Shown here piece after piece: positions 43,680 through 54,953 of a DNA stretch of 64,000 nucleotides. The notes beneath the pieces are model-generated. The model made no database searches and was not told the origin of the DNA. It saw nothing but the letters and a program-made list of their open reading frames with translations. Made by a program: the position numbers and the translations under genes. The number at the start of each line of letters is the position of its first letter. Within the stretch, counting starts at the first letter, position 1. The stretch lies in NCBI GenBank assembly GCA_958299035.1, contig CATQJL010000112.1:59069823-59133822 (forward strand), read 5' to 3'. Origin of the DNA: Cylicocyclus nassatus. Its lineage: Eukaryota; Nematoda; Chromadorea; Rhabditida; Strongylidae.

Positions 43680-45784
43680 GACATTTGACCTTGTAGCTGT
43701 GCATTCAGTCGCACTTGGTCACGCCGGCTTTTCGATTTCTTCGCACACTGTCTCTCCGCTAGCTACGCAATGTTTTCCTGATAGTTTATCGCTACTATTT
43801 GTTCAGTACTTCTTATCGATATACCGCACGTGTCGATAGCATTTCGATTCTACGAGCAAATTGCAAGGAGTTTTGGCAAGTGAAAGTGCCCAATCATCGA
43901 ATAGCGTGTAACTTATAGAAATGCGACACAAAGCGGAACAGAAATTGGAGCAGACGATTTGCACTAAGGAAAAAGGTGTACCTAAGAAGCCGAAAACTTC
44001 GGAAAATCGTTACACCAAGCTAGCATTATCAACTCAAAAGCAAGTTTTCTAAGCCCTTAAATTGCCGAAGCATTAGCAGATAGAAAATCACACTGATAGA
44101 TATGGAGAACTGTTAAGAAGAAATAGAATTACAAGTTTAGATAACAGCTTAAAATCTTGGAGATGAGCATAGTATTCCACTCGATTCCAGCAAGCACCTT
44201 CAAACTTGGCGGTTGTCAATTTATTGACTTGCTTAATCGGTACACTTTGTCTGACACTTTGAAAGGGTTTTTGTAGCAATTTTATCAACGTTTTTTGTCT
44301 TTACCTTCCTGAGAAGAGACGCGATCCACGCGACACGCTTGCTCCCGAAGAAAACCTACAGCAGTTGAAGTGACGAAATTCAACCCTTATCTCATCTTTA
44401 AAAAAAAGGCGGTTTTAACACTGCTTCTTCACTATACAAAGTATTCCAAGATGTGCACAGTTCATAAACCTTCGGTCTATAGTCATTTGAAGGAAATACA
44501 GTACCAGTTTGAGGGGCTTACTTCGCTTAGGCTGCGTCCATATTGATCCGAAAGTACGGGAACAGTCCTAGCACAGTGCTCAACTGGGGGCTATGCGGGA
44601 AATGTTCTCGAACTTCCCAATCAGTATGAGCGCAGCTTAGATACACGTTATGAAAAAGAATCATATATCATAATCTTCATTGTTCTACGGAACATTATTG
44701 AATCTTTACCACAGTGGCTTCACTACATATCATCCGCTGTTAATCTCTTTTAGAAGTCGCCAGTGTAACTCCACTCTAAAAAGTGTACCCTGTGTGTCAA
44801 CGTCCAAGCGTATGTATGAATTCAAACTCCAAGATGAGAAAACCGCAAAAATTGGCCCAAGTCTCCTCTCTCTAGCCCAACCTAACCGCAGTTTTATCTT
44901 CTAAGGCTAGAGTGCGCATTAATTTCAGAACCATACGGGTCCTACAACAACTGCATCTCTAGCTTGGCTCTAATTGCGTCGCGTCGTTTCAAGGCGTAGT
45001 ACATGAACGAGGCTGATCGCACTGTCGTTCTTATGCCATCCAAGATAATTTTTGGGAACACAAATGAAAAGCAGATGAGAGTGAATCTCTCTTTCGGGAT
45101 TCCACAGACCCTGCTTTGAAAAGTATTGGATCTCCTGATCACACCGTGTGTCAAGAACGAGTGGTACTTTTCCACAATTTTGATAGAGTGATACCGTCTT
45201 TTTTTCACGACAGATTTGAGCCTGAAGCTGCGCTCATACCGATCCGGTAGTTCCGGCACAGTACCAACACCGCTCGAATTGCGTTAGAACTGTGCTGCAT
45301 GCGTTGCAGCGGCTCGCCTGGGCTTTTGAGCTGCGGGTAGCGAATTTCGAATGTTTTTAATGATCTTCATTGGAAATTCTTCTCGTTTTCGTCTCGTTCC
45401 TGTACCATGCTCCCTCTTGTGATAAAAAAAATTGCAAACTTGAAGCGAGTTTCGAGACTGAATGTCTTTACGCGTCGTGTGTTGCGTATCTGTTAAATTT
45501 TTCCTCTGCGCGTTCGTCCTCCATGTTTCTATCGGAAATCCTTCTTGTTTTTCCTCAAGCCGTGGTTCTCGACATAGCCAGTTGTCTTCAAACAAGACTG
45601 ATATAAATGCTGATATGAATGTCAGGATAACAGAGATCGAGATTTTTCCTAGTGTTTTGATGAGATTGAGTTCTCGGGCGTATAAAGATCGTACTATTAC
45701 TTTCGTCCGTATTTTTACTACTCTGCATAAATGAAAATACCAATGTAGCGTTGTGGGAACGTTCATTTTGAGATAATTCAAATA
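43680..45784. other. Intergenic region with two related palindromes; no gene
   Basis: Degenerate foldback halves sharing GCTGCGCTCATAC.GAT..G are at about 44533-44640 and 45220-45300. Frames at 45284-45781 and 45462-45734 are opposed and featureless. The collagen promoter lies at the left border. Confidence 0.5.
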
Positions 45785-46560
45785 TTAGGTTGGCACATAA
45801 GTTTTGCAACTTTTTCCGTAACTTTTCTCTTAATTTAGGTAGCAATTTCATTCTGTGGCATCATGTAGACCGTAAAGTAAGCTGCAAGTCTGCGCAAACC
45901 GCCTGATTTTTGATAACGTAGTACAAAAAATCTAAGCATTTTTTGAAAACTGCTGAAAATCGAGGCTTCACGGTTTTTTGACAAACATGAAGCCCTACGA
46001 AACCTGTATCAAACATATCAAAAAGCAAATATAGGCAGCATGTAGCTAGAAGTGGACACATTGGAATCAGTAAAATAAGAAATGAAATTTAGACACAAAT
46101 TAAGGTGGGACGCTTTTGAGAAGTTGAACAAGTCAAATGCGTCAAGTTTTGAAGGCAATTTGTCAATAACTAAGCTGCGAAAAGTCAGAATTCGCTATAA
46201 CTTTGCACTGTAGGGTAACCCTATACGGTAAACACAAATATCATATTCATTTGTCGCTAAAGTAAAATTCATTTTTTGATTTCACGAACAAGGCCTTTTC
46301 GTGCGAAACGGATCTCATTTTTGTGATCAGCATGTCGAATAAGTCATATAGGTCAAGTTTCAGCAAAATCTGATGCATTCTAAAATTTTTCCCCTAGTAC
46401 CGTAAACCTACCGTAATCCTTACATAAGATGGTAAAATTCGGCAAAAATGTGTGCATTAGAAGCTTACATTATAATCCTTATGGTGCCAAGAAATGAATG
46501 CGCTACTTTCAAAGAGACAAAACTTATATAAAAAGTTGCATTACTTATGTGCCAACCTAA
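45785..46560. mobile_element. Mariner-like foldback, TIR TTAGGTTGGCACATAAGTTT
   Basis: The 776 bp element starts TTAGGTTGGCACATAAGTTT and ends ACTTATGTGCCAACCTAA, flanked by TA (45783-45784 and 46561-46562). Such TIRs are typical of mariner elements. The arms are imperfectly palindromic and carry no transposase. Confidence 0.85.
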
Positions 46561-48089
46561 TAGTATACAAAACGAGATATATACCGCCCATTCTCACCCG
46601 CTCCAAGTTTGAATGTGTTTTAATCATGAGGGGAAACGAGATACGAGAATGAGACACTGGCAAAAATCACAAAAGAGCTGAGATTAGTCAAAAATTGCGG
46701 AGGGGGGGGGGGGAACCGGGCAGTTTTTCGTAGTTAATAGATAATGAAAGTGATTCATTTCCAATATTCATTTATATAAAATCACTTTCGGTTTGTTTCC
46801 TACTCCCGCTTCTATGGCAAACCTGACCAGTGACACTTCATGCCTTTTTCCCAAAGAAGCTTACCTAGACCGTTACAGCACAGTTCTGACACAGTTTCAG
46901 CGTGTCGTCATTGTGCTAGCGAGTATGTTTCCAGCCGGATTGCCCAATCCTTATAAATATAATTCCTCGCTGACTTTCTCAAAGTAAACGTTCATAGGTC
47001 TGTTATACATGCTGATCGTTGTATGCTAATCGTTTGTGGATTATTCTGAGCAAGGGTCCAATTTCAGGAATGTTTGGATATTTTTGAATGCCGCTGTAAT
47101 ATAAGGATCATAATTTATTCGTATCTTCAACAGTCAACTTGAGCTTGTTCTACCTAGGCATAAGCGTATTGTACAATGGATACCAATTTTTGATGTAATA
47201 GTGTTTCCGAACAAAGTTCAAAACGATTTATAAGTGTCGAATTTTGAAATTTACAGAATCTGCAAATGAACCATTATCAAGATTCTTGACTGACTATAAA
47301 TTTTTACATAATCAAGTTTCGAATCAATAAGGTTGGAACATATGTCTTGTACTGAATCAAGTATAAACCGCTATAATCCATATTTCTTCTATATCCTAGA
47401 TCGAGTTGCCCTACGTGCCGCTTACAGACCGATAGTAACTATTCAAAAAGAAAGTTTATGCCCTAAGTGCCGCTTGAAGACCGTATATATAAGAAAAACC
47501 ATCTACGACTCCTACAAAAAGAAAAAAACGAAATCAAGTAGTTACAGCGTTATTTTCAAATTGCCGTACATGCCACTCTTGGAATTTCAATTCTGAGAAC
47601 TGCCCCAAGCGTACAAAAATCTGTATCCCTGCCCGATGCAATTGCCCTATGTGCCGCTTACACACCGATACCTAGTTGAAAGCGCCAGCGGGACCCATTA
47701 CACAAGCAAAAGCAAGGCTGTTATTAGATAAACGCTTTCAAAAGTATCAGCGAGACTAAGTTACTCACGCACTATCTTGTCTACACGTGGAAAAAAGGTA
47801 ATCCTAAAGTGACTGTTCTTAGTTGGAGCATTGATTTAGCTCAAGTCACGCTGGTACGCAATTTGGCATCATTTCAAAGCAACTAATAGGAGTACAACAT
47901 ATTTGAAAGACACATTCTGGGAAAACAAGCTCGAAAAAAAAAGCAGCTACAAATAACACACCCGGACACTGGCGACCCTTCTCAAAATCATTGCGATACT
48001 CATGATTGCCTTTCGAAATATGTGTGACCCTTCTACGAAAATTTGCTTAGTCACTCGTTATGAAATTTGGCAGCGTTCCAAAACGCATG
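46561..48089. other. No gene seen; a short motif repeated three times
   Basis: A poly-G run lies at 46701-46713. TTGCCCTACGTGCCGCTTAC (about 47407) recurs as variants at about 47459 and 47645. Frames here are short and unsupported. Confidence 0.45.
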
Positions 48090-48094
48090 CCACT

Positions 48095-48350
48095 TGTGCC
48101 GACAATGTCGGCACCCTTCTTTGCCGTATCACTTTACTCACTGCTAAGTACCGTACAGGTCATACCATAAGCATGACCTGCTGTGATTGAGTATCTCCAT
48201 AGCCCAGATGCATGCATACTACCTTGTCACGCCCATTATATGCAGCATTCTACTACTGCACCCATGCAGGTCGTCTGACTCAATAAAGCTCTAAGCTTAC
48301 GTCTGATATCACAGCGGAGCTACTCATTCCAAAGGCGCTATTCCGCCACA
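48095..48350 (+). repeat. 5' LTR
   Basis: It begins with the hairpin TGTGCCGACAATGTCGGCAC and ends GCTATTCCGCCACA. It holds AATAAA at 48282-48287, likely the polyadenylation signal of the element. Confidence 0.93.
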
Positions 48351-48354
48351 TTTA

Positions 48355-48367
48355 TGGTGCATCGGCC
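48355..48367 (+). promoter_or_regulatory. Primer-binding site (tRNA-Gly)
   Basis: TGGTGCATCGGCC is complementary to the 3' terminus (GGCCGATGCACCA) expected for nematode tRNA-Gly(GCC). Spacing from the LTR is 4 bases. The tRNA sequence is from general knowledge, not from this window. Confidence 0.75.
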
Positions 48368-48428
48368 AAATAGGAAGGCCGACACAGTGTTTCGCTTCTA
48401 ATAGCAGCACAAAAGGGATCACCACAAA

Positions 48429-49721
48429 ATGAAGCTGATTCCTCGCCACTACATAGAAGAAATTAGATGGCACACCAACGAACTCACGAAAGTACTGCAA
48501 GAGTATGCATACCAAGGTGAGAAAACCACACTTCCAGAGGATGACGAACTGCGACGAAAAATATGCGCTTACAATCTGCGTGTATCGACAAGGATTATCA
48601 AGGAAGTCGAAGCAAATACACAGTCATTACAAACGGAAATCGATCTACTGGAGCAGCTGTATTTGAAAAAAACGAAAATGATGAGGAAAGTTATGGTGAA
48701 GGAGCTCGACGCGCTTGAAGAAGAAATCAGGTACTTTCAAGCTATGTTCGAAGCCGAAATGTTCGTTAACAAGCTGCATGATCGAGTACTGGAATGCGAG
48801 ATAGAACTATCTAGACTGGAACGCAGAAAATCGTTCACTTCATTACGGAAAAACAATAGAGCCGAGCATACTTCTACGAAACCAGCAACCAGAGAAGATA
48901 CTCATATTGTGACCTCACACATTAGGAGAATCGCTGTTGTGGACAGCTCACCATCAGCTGTCGATAAACTACAAGATTCTAGCAAAACAGTCATTTTAAG
49001 TTTCAAAAGAAATGATCAAAGTTTTGCAACGACAGAAGCGGAATCATCGCAAGACATCAGGCTGGAGAAAGCAGATCCAGAAAAAGAAAACAACAATCGA
49101 TGCGATAGGATTGACCGATGCGATACAAACAAGGCCCTATCTGCATACGAGGTACCTTTGCAGGTCATGTTGCCTACGGCTATAACAAAGGTAGAGAGAG
49201 CCGATATCGAAGATGGAAAGTCAATACCTACGAATTCAACTACGAGTATTCAAAGTGTAAACGTTTCGAGACTCAACAGCATGTGCCATAATCGATGTAA
49301 TAATTTCAACTTTTTTATTGAAATCTCCTTGCTCCAACCATCTGCCTCCTGCCGTCGCTACATCCACTCATGCTTTGCGGATATCAACACAGTTGAAGCG
49401 ATATGCGCCGCTCACCAACGACCACTACTCTATCCAGACAAAAAGAAGAATTTGCGAGCAGGAGTAGATTATTTTACATGTTTCTATATGTTGCCTCTCC
49501 TTTTCTCTTTCATACCCGGCCGGCCGCAGTGTGCCGGTACATTCGGCACCTCTTTCACACTTTTCGTAGATTACTGTTCCCTAACAATCAGTCGTTATAT
49601 TTTTATCACGTTCCTCGCTGTCCATTCGCTTTCCGTCGGTGGCAGTGTGCCGACAATGTCGGCACCCTTCTTTGCCGTATCACTTTACTCACTGCTAAGT
49701 ACCGTACAGGTCATGCCATAA
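48429..49721 (+). CDS. Gag-like protein of the LTR element, 430 residues
   Basis: The single frame of the retrotransposon starts 79 bases after the 5' LTR and runs into the 3' LTR. The first 150 residues are highly charged and helical, with coiled-coil character (ELTKVLQEYA, TQSLQTEIDLLEQLY, MVKELDALEEEIRYFQ). A Ser/Asn/Asp/Lys-rich middle and a hydrophobic tail follow. No zinc knuckle, protease or polymerase motif is visible. The position and coiled coil suggest a Gag of BEL/Pao or similar type, but this is inference. The tail, especially beyond about residue 300, may not be part of the functional product. Confidence 0.7.
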   Translation: MKLIPRHYIEEIRWHTNELTKVLQEYAYQGEKTTLPEDDELRRKICAYNLRVSTRIIKEVEANTQSLQTEIDLLEQLYLKKTKMMRKVMVKELDALEEEIRYFQAMFEAEMFVNKLHDRVLECEIELSRLERRKSFTSLRKNNRAEHTSTKPATREDTHIVTSHIRRIAVVDSSPSAVDKLQDSSKTVILSFKRNDQSFATTEAESSQDIRLEKADPEKENNNRCDRIDRCDTNKALSAYEVPLQVMLPTAITKVERADIEDGKSIPTNSTTSIQSVNVSRLNSMCHNRCNNFNFFIEISLLQPSASCRRYIHSCFADINTVEAICAAHQRPLLYPDKKKNLRAGVDYFTCFYMLPLLFSFIPGRPQCAGTFGTSFTLFVDYCSLTISRYIFITFLAVHSLSVGGSVPTMSAPFFAVSLYSLLSTVQVMP

Positions 49722-49901
49722 GCATGACCTGCTGTGATTGAGTATCTCCATAGCCCAGATGCATGCATACTACCTTGTCACGCCCATTATATGCAGCATT
49801 CTACTACTGCACCCATGCAGGTCGTCTGACTCAATAAAGCTCTAAGCTTACGTCTGATATCACAGCGGAGCTACTCATTCCAAAGGCGCTATTCCGCCAC
49901 A
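49646..49901 (+). repeat. 3' LTR
   Basis: Copy of the 5' LTR with one visible difference. Upstream there is no long purine tract, only GGTGGCAG, so the polypurine tract is weak or atypical. Just before it (about 49530-49560), GTGCCGGTACATTCGGCACC looks like a decayed LTR start. Confidence 0.93.
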
Positions 49902-50053
49902 CCACTTGGCAGCAATCCAAAGACAAAGATCGGCATATTTCATCATGATTTCTCCGTCTGCGGCCTCCTCGTTTGTCATGTTCCAACGATCAGGTGGCTT
50001 GATGGGTAAACAACGAATTCGTTATATATCACGTAGTGTATTACGTAGTGATA

Positions 50054-50287
50054 GGTAGCGGCGTACCGAGGGGGCGGGGGTGCGGGTGCCCCCCCCCTCC
50101 CGAGAACGGGTTGCGAAATTTTTGGAAGTTACTTACATGGGGTATAAAATTGTGCAAATGCCTTCTTAGTATTTGTAAGTATTTAAAATAATTTTCAAAA
50201 TTAAAAAAAATCATTTTAACCTTATAAAAAATTTTTTTCGCCCCCTTTTTGTGCCCTCCCCCGAGCCGAAATCCTGGGTAGCCACTG
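50054..50287. mobile_element. hAT-type MITE, copy 2, inverted
   Basis: Reverse-complement relative of 19943-20299: GCCGAAATCCTGGGTAGCCACTG at the right corresponds to CAGTGGTGGTCCCAGGATTT. Poly-C and AT-rich interiors match (GGTTGCGAAATTTTTGGAAG). The target duplication is not clear. Confidence 0.6.
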
Positions 50288-50299
50288 TAGATAGGATAG

Positions 50300-50490
50300 A
50301 TATATCATTCGATAGAGCAAACCTAGCTCGCCTGAATATCGAAAAAAAGTCATGATTCCGTTTGAAAAAATCCTGTGAACCTGCAACTTGCTCAAAGAAT
50401 ATACTTTTTGCACCAAACATTTATACGCGCACTTACCATGGCTGGAACTCGAAAAAAGAATTGCCTTACTTTCGCAAAGTGATGCTAGGG
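50300..50490. repeat. Fragment of the TTCGATAGAGC foldback family
   Basis: CATTCGATAGAGCAAACCTAG and TTTCGCAAAGTGATGCTAGG match the inner modules of the elements at 13016-13915 and 62494-63440. It is truncated. Confidence 0.45.
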
Positions 50491-50596
50491 CGTGTTTGCC
50501 ACTTTGATTCGGGTTTTTTTATGCCATCGATATTTCTCGGAAACTAGCTCCTGTAGAAAACTAAATGCAATTGTGTTTCCAAATGCTTATAGTAGT

Positions 50597-50888
50597 ACTA
50601 GTTGGCAAACCCGGCTCCGCCCGGCCCTGTCAATAACATATTTGTAATCAGCATGCTCGATTACCCCCTGTGCCAACTCCCAGCCCGTAGCTCAAATTTC
50701 GCAAAAAATCGATAAAATCGATATCGATCGATAACGAAAAGTAGCCTATGACACGCTCCCCGCCCTGAAGTATATGTGTGCCAAGTTTGGTCCAAATCGG
50801 TTCAGAAATAAAAATTTTTATTCCGCACATACGTACACACAGACATACATACAGACAGACAGACAGACATTCAGCTTTATATATAAGA
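50597..50888 (+). repeat. Dispersed repeat 'ACTAGCTGGC', copy 4 (short form)
   Basis: It starts ACTAGTTGGCAAACCCGGC and ends CAGCTTTATATATAAGAC. It lacks the internal inverted duplication of copies 1-3, so it may show the ancestral arrangement. A perfect hairpin CTAGCGACCC/GGGTCGCTAG follows at 50889-50911. Confidence 0.75.
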
Positions 50889-51024
50889 CTAGCGACCCTA
50901 CGGGTCGCTAGCAAGCGGGTAGGGCACACCATAAATAAACGCGTTTCATACCTATAATTTTCTCAAGTGAATTTTCAATTTATCAGTATATGTATTGCCA
51001 CAATCGCTCAAAAGTAACATTTTC

Positions 51025-53777
51025 AGAGATTTTTTCAATGGGAGGAAAGTGAGTCATATCGTGCTAAAATTTTGCTTTGCCCTAGTCATCGCTGCACAGC
51101 TTCCTTTCGCAACGTTATCTCGCACTCATGCTTGCAATCTGGAGAGAAGAATCGAATTCACTCAGGGCAAAAGCTCCCAAAACGAGATTGAGGATTTTCC
51201 CAAAATTTGCCGGAAAATGGATCATATCGTGCTAAAATTTTGCTTTGCTCTAGTCATCGCTGCACAGCTTCCTTTCGCAATGTCACTCTCGCACTCGCGC
51301 TTACCATCTGGAGAGAAAAATCGAACTCACCCAGGGGAAAAGCCCCCAAAAGCGAGATCTTCGAGGATTTTCTCAAAATTAGGCGCAAAAGTGGATCATA
51401 TCGTGCTAAAATTTTGTTTTGCCCTAGTCATCGCTGTACAGCTTCCTTTCGCAATGTCACTCTCGCACTTCACCCAGAGCAAAAGCTCCCAAAAGCGAGA
51501 TCTTCGAGGATTTTCTCAAAATTAGGCGGAAAAGTGGATCATATCGTGCTAAAATTTTGTTTTGCCCCAGTCATCTCTGTATAGATTCCTTTCGCAATGT
51601 CACTCTCGCACTCACGCTTACCATCTGGAGAGAAAAATCGAATTCACCCAGAGCAAAAGCTCCCAAAACCGAGATTTTCGAGGATTTTCTCAAAATTAGG
51701 CGGAAAAGTGGATCATATCGTGCTAAAATTTTGTTTTGCCCCGGTCATCGCTGCACAGCTTCCTTTTGCAATGTCACTCTCGCAATCACGCTTACCATCT
51801 GGAGAGAAAAATCGAATTCACCCAGAGCAAAAGTTCCCAAAAGCGAGATTTTCGAGGATTTTCTCAAAATTAGGCGGAAAAGTGGATCATATCGTGCTAA
51901 AATTTTGTTTTGCCCCGGTCATCGCTGCACAGCTTCCTTTTGCAATGTCACTCTCGCAATCACGCTTACCATCTGGAGAGAAAAATCGAATTCACCCAGA
52001 GCAAAAGTTCCCAAAAGCGAGATTTTCGAGGATTTTCTCAAAATTTGGCGGAAAAGTGGATCATATCGTGCTAAAATTTTGCTTTGCCCTAGTCATCGCT
52101 GCACAGCCTCCTTTTGCAATGTCACTCTCGCACTCACGCTTACCATCTGGAGAGAAAAATCGAATTCACCCAGAGCAAAAGTTCCCAAAAGCGAGATTTT
52201 CGAGGATTTTCTCAAAATTTGGCGGAAAAGTGGATCATACCGTGCTAAAATTTTGCTTTGCCCCGGTCATCGCTGCACAGCTTCCTTTTGCAATGTCACT
52301 CTCGCACTCACGCTTACCATCTGGAGAGGAAAATCGAACTCACCCAGGGGAAAAGCCCCCAAAAGCGAGATCTTCGAGGATTTTCTCAAAATTAGGCGCA
52401 AAAGTGGATCATATCGTGCTAAAATTTTCTTTTGCCCTAGTCATCGCTGTACAGCTTCCTTTCGCAATGTCACTCTCGCACTCACGCTTACCATCTGGAG
52501 AGAAAAATCGAATTCACCCAGAGCAAAAGCTCCCAAAAGCGAAATTTTCGAGGATTTTCTCAAAATTAGGCGGAAAAGTGGATCATATCGTGCTAAAATT
52601 TTGCTTTGCCCTAGTCATCGCTGCACAGCTTCCTTTTGCAATGTCACTCTCGCACTCACGCTTACCATCTGGAGAGAAAAATCGAATTCATCCAGGGCAA
52701 AAGCTCCCAAAAGCGAGATTTTCGAGGATTTTCTCAAAATTAGGCGGAAAAGTGGATCATATCGTGCTAAAATTTTGCTTTGCCCTAGTCATCGCTGTAC
52801 AGCTTCCTTTCGCAACGTTATCTCGCACTCATGCTTACAATCTGGAGAGAAAAATCGAATTCACCCAGAGCAAAAGCGAGATTTTCGAGGATTTTCTCAA
52901 AATTAGGCGGAAAAGTGGATCATATCGTGCCAAAATTTTGTTTTGCCCCAGCCATCGCTGTACAGCTTCCTTTCGCAATGTCACTCTCGCACTCACGCTT
53001 ACCATCTGGAGAGAAAAATCGAATTCACCCAGAGCAAAAGCTCCCAAAAGCGAAATTTTCGAGGATTTTCTCAAAATTAGGCGGAAAAGTGGATCATATC
53101 GTGCTAAAATTTTGCTTTGCCCTAGTCATCGCTGTACAGCTTCCTTTCGCAACGTTATCTCGCACTCATGCTTACAATCTGGAGAGAAAAATCGAATTCA
53201 CCCAGAGCAAAAGCGAGATTTTCGAGGATTTTCTCAAAATTAGGCGGAAAAGTGGATCATATCGTGCCAAAATTTTGTTTTGCCCCAGCCATCGCTGTAC
53301 AGCTTCCTTTCGCAATGTCACTCTCGCACTCACGCTTACCATCTGGAGAGAAAAATCGAATTCACCCAGAGCAAAAGTTCCCAAAAGCGAGATTTTCGAG
53401 GATTTTCTCAAAATTAGGCGGAAAAGTGGATCATATCGTGCTAAAATTTTGTTTTGCCCCGGTCATCGCTGCACAGCTTCCTTTTGCAATGTCACTCTCG
53501 CAATCACGCTTACCATCTGGAGAGAAAAATCGAATTCACCCAGAGCAAAAGTTCCCAAAAGCGAGATTTTCGAGGATTTTCTCAAAATTTGGCGGAAAAG
53601 TGGATCATATCGTGCTAAAATTTTGTTTTGCCCCAGTCATCGCTGTACAGCTTCTTTTCGCAATGTCACTCTCGCACTCACGCTTACCATCTGGAGAGAA
53701 AAATCGAATTCGCCCAGAGCAAAAGCTCCCAAAAGCGAGATTTTCGAGGATTTTCTCAAAATTAGGCGGAAAAGTGG
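51025..53777 (+). repeat. 174 bp satellite, about 16 units
   Basis: A tandem array of a unit containing GTGGATCATATCGTGCTAAA and CTTACCATCTGGAGAGAAAA. Most units are 174 bp (exactly 58 codons); a few are 6-11 bp shorter. Two neighbouring dimers near 52831 and 53168 repeat with a 337 bp period, a higher-order unit. Because the period is divisible by three and two frames lack stops, frames of up to 548 codons run through it, but nothing else suggests a gene. Confidence 0.95.
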
Positions 53778-54223
53778 AAGCATAGTGAATACAGAGATTG
53801 GATGTGAGCGGATCAAATGGTAGGCTTCTACAACTAACTTTGCAACAATGACCAGCTCGCAATTTCAACACCCTTGGCACGCGCTTGCGTCTTTCAACAC
53901 ACCCATTGCAGCAGCAGAGCGTAACCTGCGTGTCGTGTCCTCTCGTTCGCGCTAGGACCTCTGCGTCCTCTTGACCTCATGATCGCACCGTCGCGTCTCT
54001 GCACAATAAGGCCCCGTTCGGCAACTGGCGTCTATTCAAAACACTCGTTGAAGCATACATGTGGGCGGACCATCCTCGCCGTCTCGTTTTTTGGGATCGG
54101 GTTTATATTATAGGAGAGGATACTACAGCTAGTGTAAGAACAGCTCAGCATAGGTTTCAAAAACATAGAATTTTCGTTTTTCCGCTTTCTAGCAGAGAAA
54201 AAAAAATACTGCAACTGCACATA
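53778..54223. other. No gene seen
   Basis: Unique-looking, fairly GC-rich sequence between the satellite and a mariner-like element. The frame at 54059-54373 runs into that element. Confidence 0.5.
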
Positions 54224-54794
54224 CAGGGTGTTCCAAAAAAATGTGAACTTTGTTTGATCGTTAATAACTCTCTTACTTTCATGTCCTTCGCCGAGCTTGA
54301 GGTACCATTGTGTAGAGCGAGGTTCAACTTAGATCAACACAAGCGGATCATCAATCACTCTTCATTACTGTAGTATTACGATATAAACTTTTGGCATCGA
54401 GCGCCACTGTGATGTAGGCCTTTTGATGGAAAAAAATTCCACAAGAACTGGAAATCTGTGGTTTCACAAGTTTTTTGAGATGTTTAATGGTTCATACTTC
54501 TGACAACTTTGGAAAAATACTTGTTACTCCGCAGCCGAAATAACTTATGAAAGAAGCATTACATTGAAGTGCAAACTTCATATTTAGAGACAGCGACTTC
54601 GATTAGTACAGTACAAGAGTCTCTTTGGCTATTTTGGTATTCCTTCTGAGGTAAAAATCGCTTCCAGATGTCTAAAATCCTTCCCGAATTTCCTACCGTA
54701 ATCCTACAGTAATGATGAGTGATTGATGACCCGGCTCGGCGAAAGCAGGAGTTGTTAACGATTGAACAGTGTGCACATCTTTTGGGACAACCTG
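54224..54794. mobile_element. Mariner-like foldback, family 'CAGGGTGTCC', copy 2
   Basis: The left end CAGGGTGTTCCAAAAAAATG and the right end CATCTTTTGGGACAACCTG are flanked by TA. The body matches copy 1 (TTTGATCGTTAATAACTC, CGCCGAGCTTGAGG). Confidence 0.82.
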
Positions 54795-54918
54795 TATAAA
54801 TGTCTGACATGGGCCGTTTATGCGTAAGCAAGGAATTATTCACGTAACATTTTTCAAAAGAATGTAAATTCGTCAACAATTTCCTTATTCTTTTCGCAAG
54901 CATAAGTTCTCTTAGTCC

Positions 54919-54953
54919 GAAGCTCAAAGTTGACCAAGTCAACTTTGAGCTTC
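54919..54953. repeat. Perfect 16 bp hairpin
   Basis: GAAGCTCAAAGTTGAC, a CAA loop and its exact complement. A second hairpin, TTCTGATATATC/GATATATCAGAA, is at about 55006-55040. Neither is followed by a T run that would suggest a terminator. Confidence 0.7.

Larger units (their letters stand above)
48090..49906 (+). mobile_element. Non-autonomous LTR retrotransposon with Gag-like frame only, very young
   Basis: Two 256 bp direct repeats (48095-48350 and 49646-49901) start TG, end CA and differ at one position I could see (48164 A against G). Both sides carry the 5 bp duplication CCACT (48090-48094 and 49902-49906). Four bases after the 5' LTR, TGGTGCATCGGCC can pair with the 3' end of tRNA-Gly(GCC). 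The 1295 bp interior encodes one open frame and no reverse transcriptase, protease or integrase. Mobilisation would have to be in trans. Confidence 0.93.

Noticed and set aside
45284..45781. 165-residue minus-strand frame
   Set aside because: It has no motif, overlaps opposed frames and has the composition of surrounding non-coding DNA.
48000..49910. A duplicated host gene explaining the two 256 bp direct repeats
   Set aside because: TG...CA ends, a 5 bp target duplication and a tRNA primer site identify LTRs.
51557..53823. Open frames of up to 548 codons in the satellite read as a repeat protein
   Set aside because: The period is a multiple of three, which keeps frames open across units; there is no start context, splice or polyadenylation support, and frames break at shortened units.
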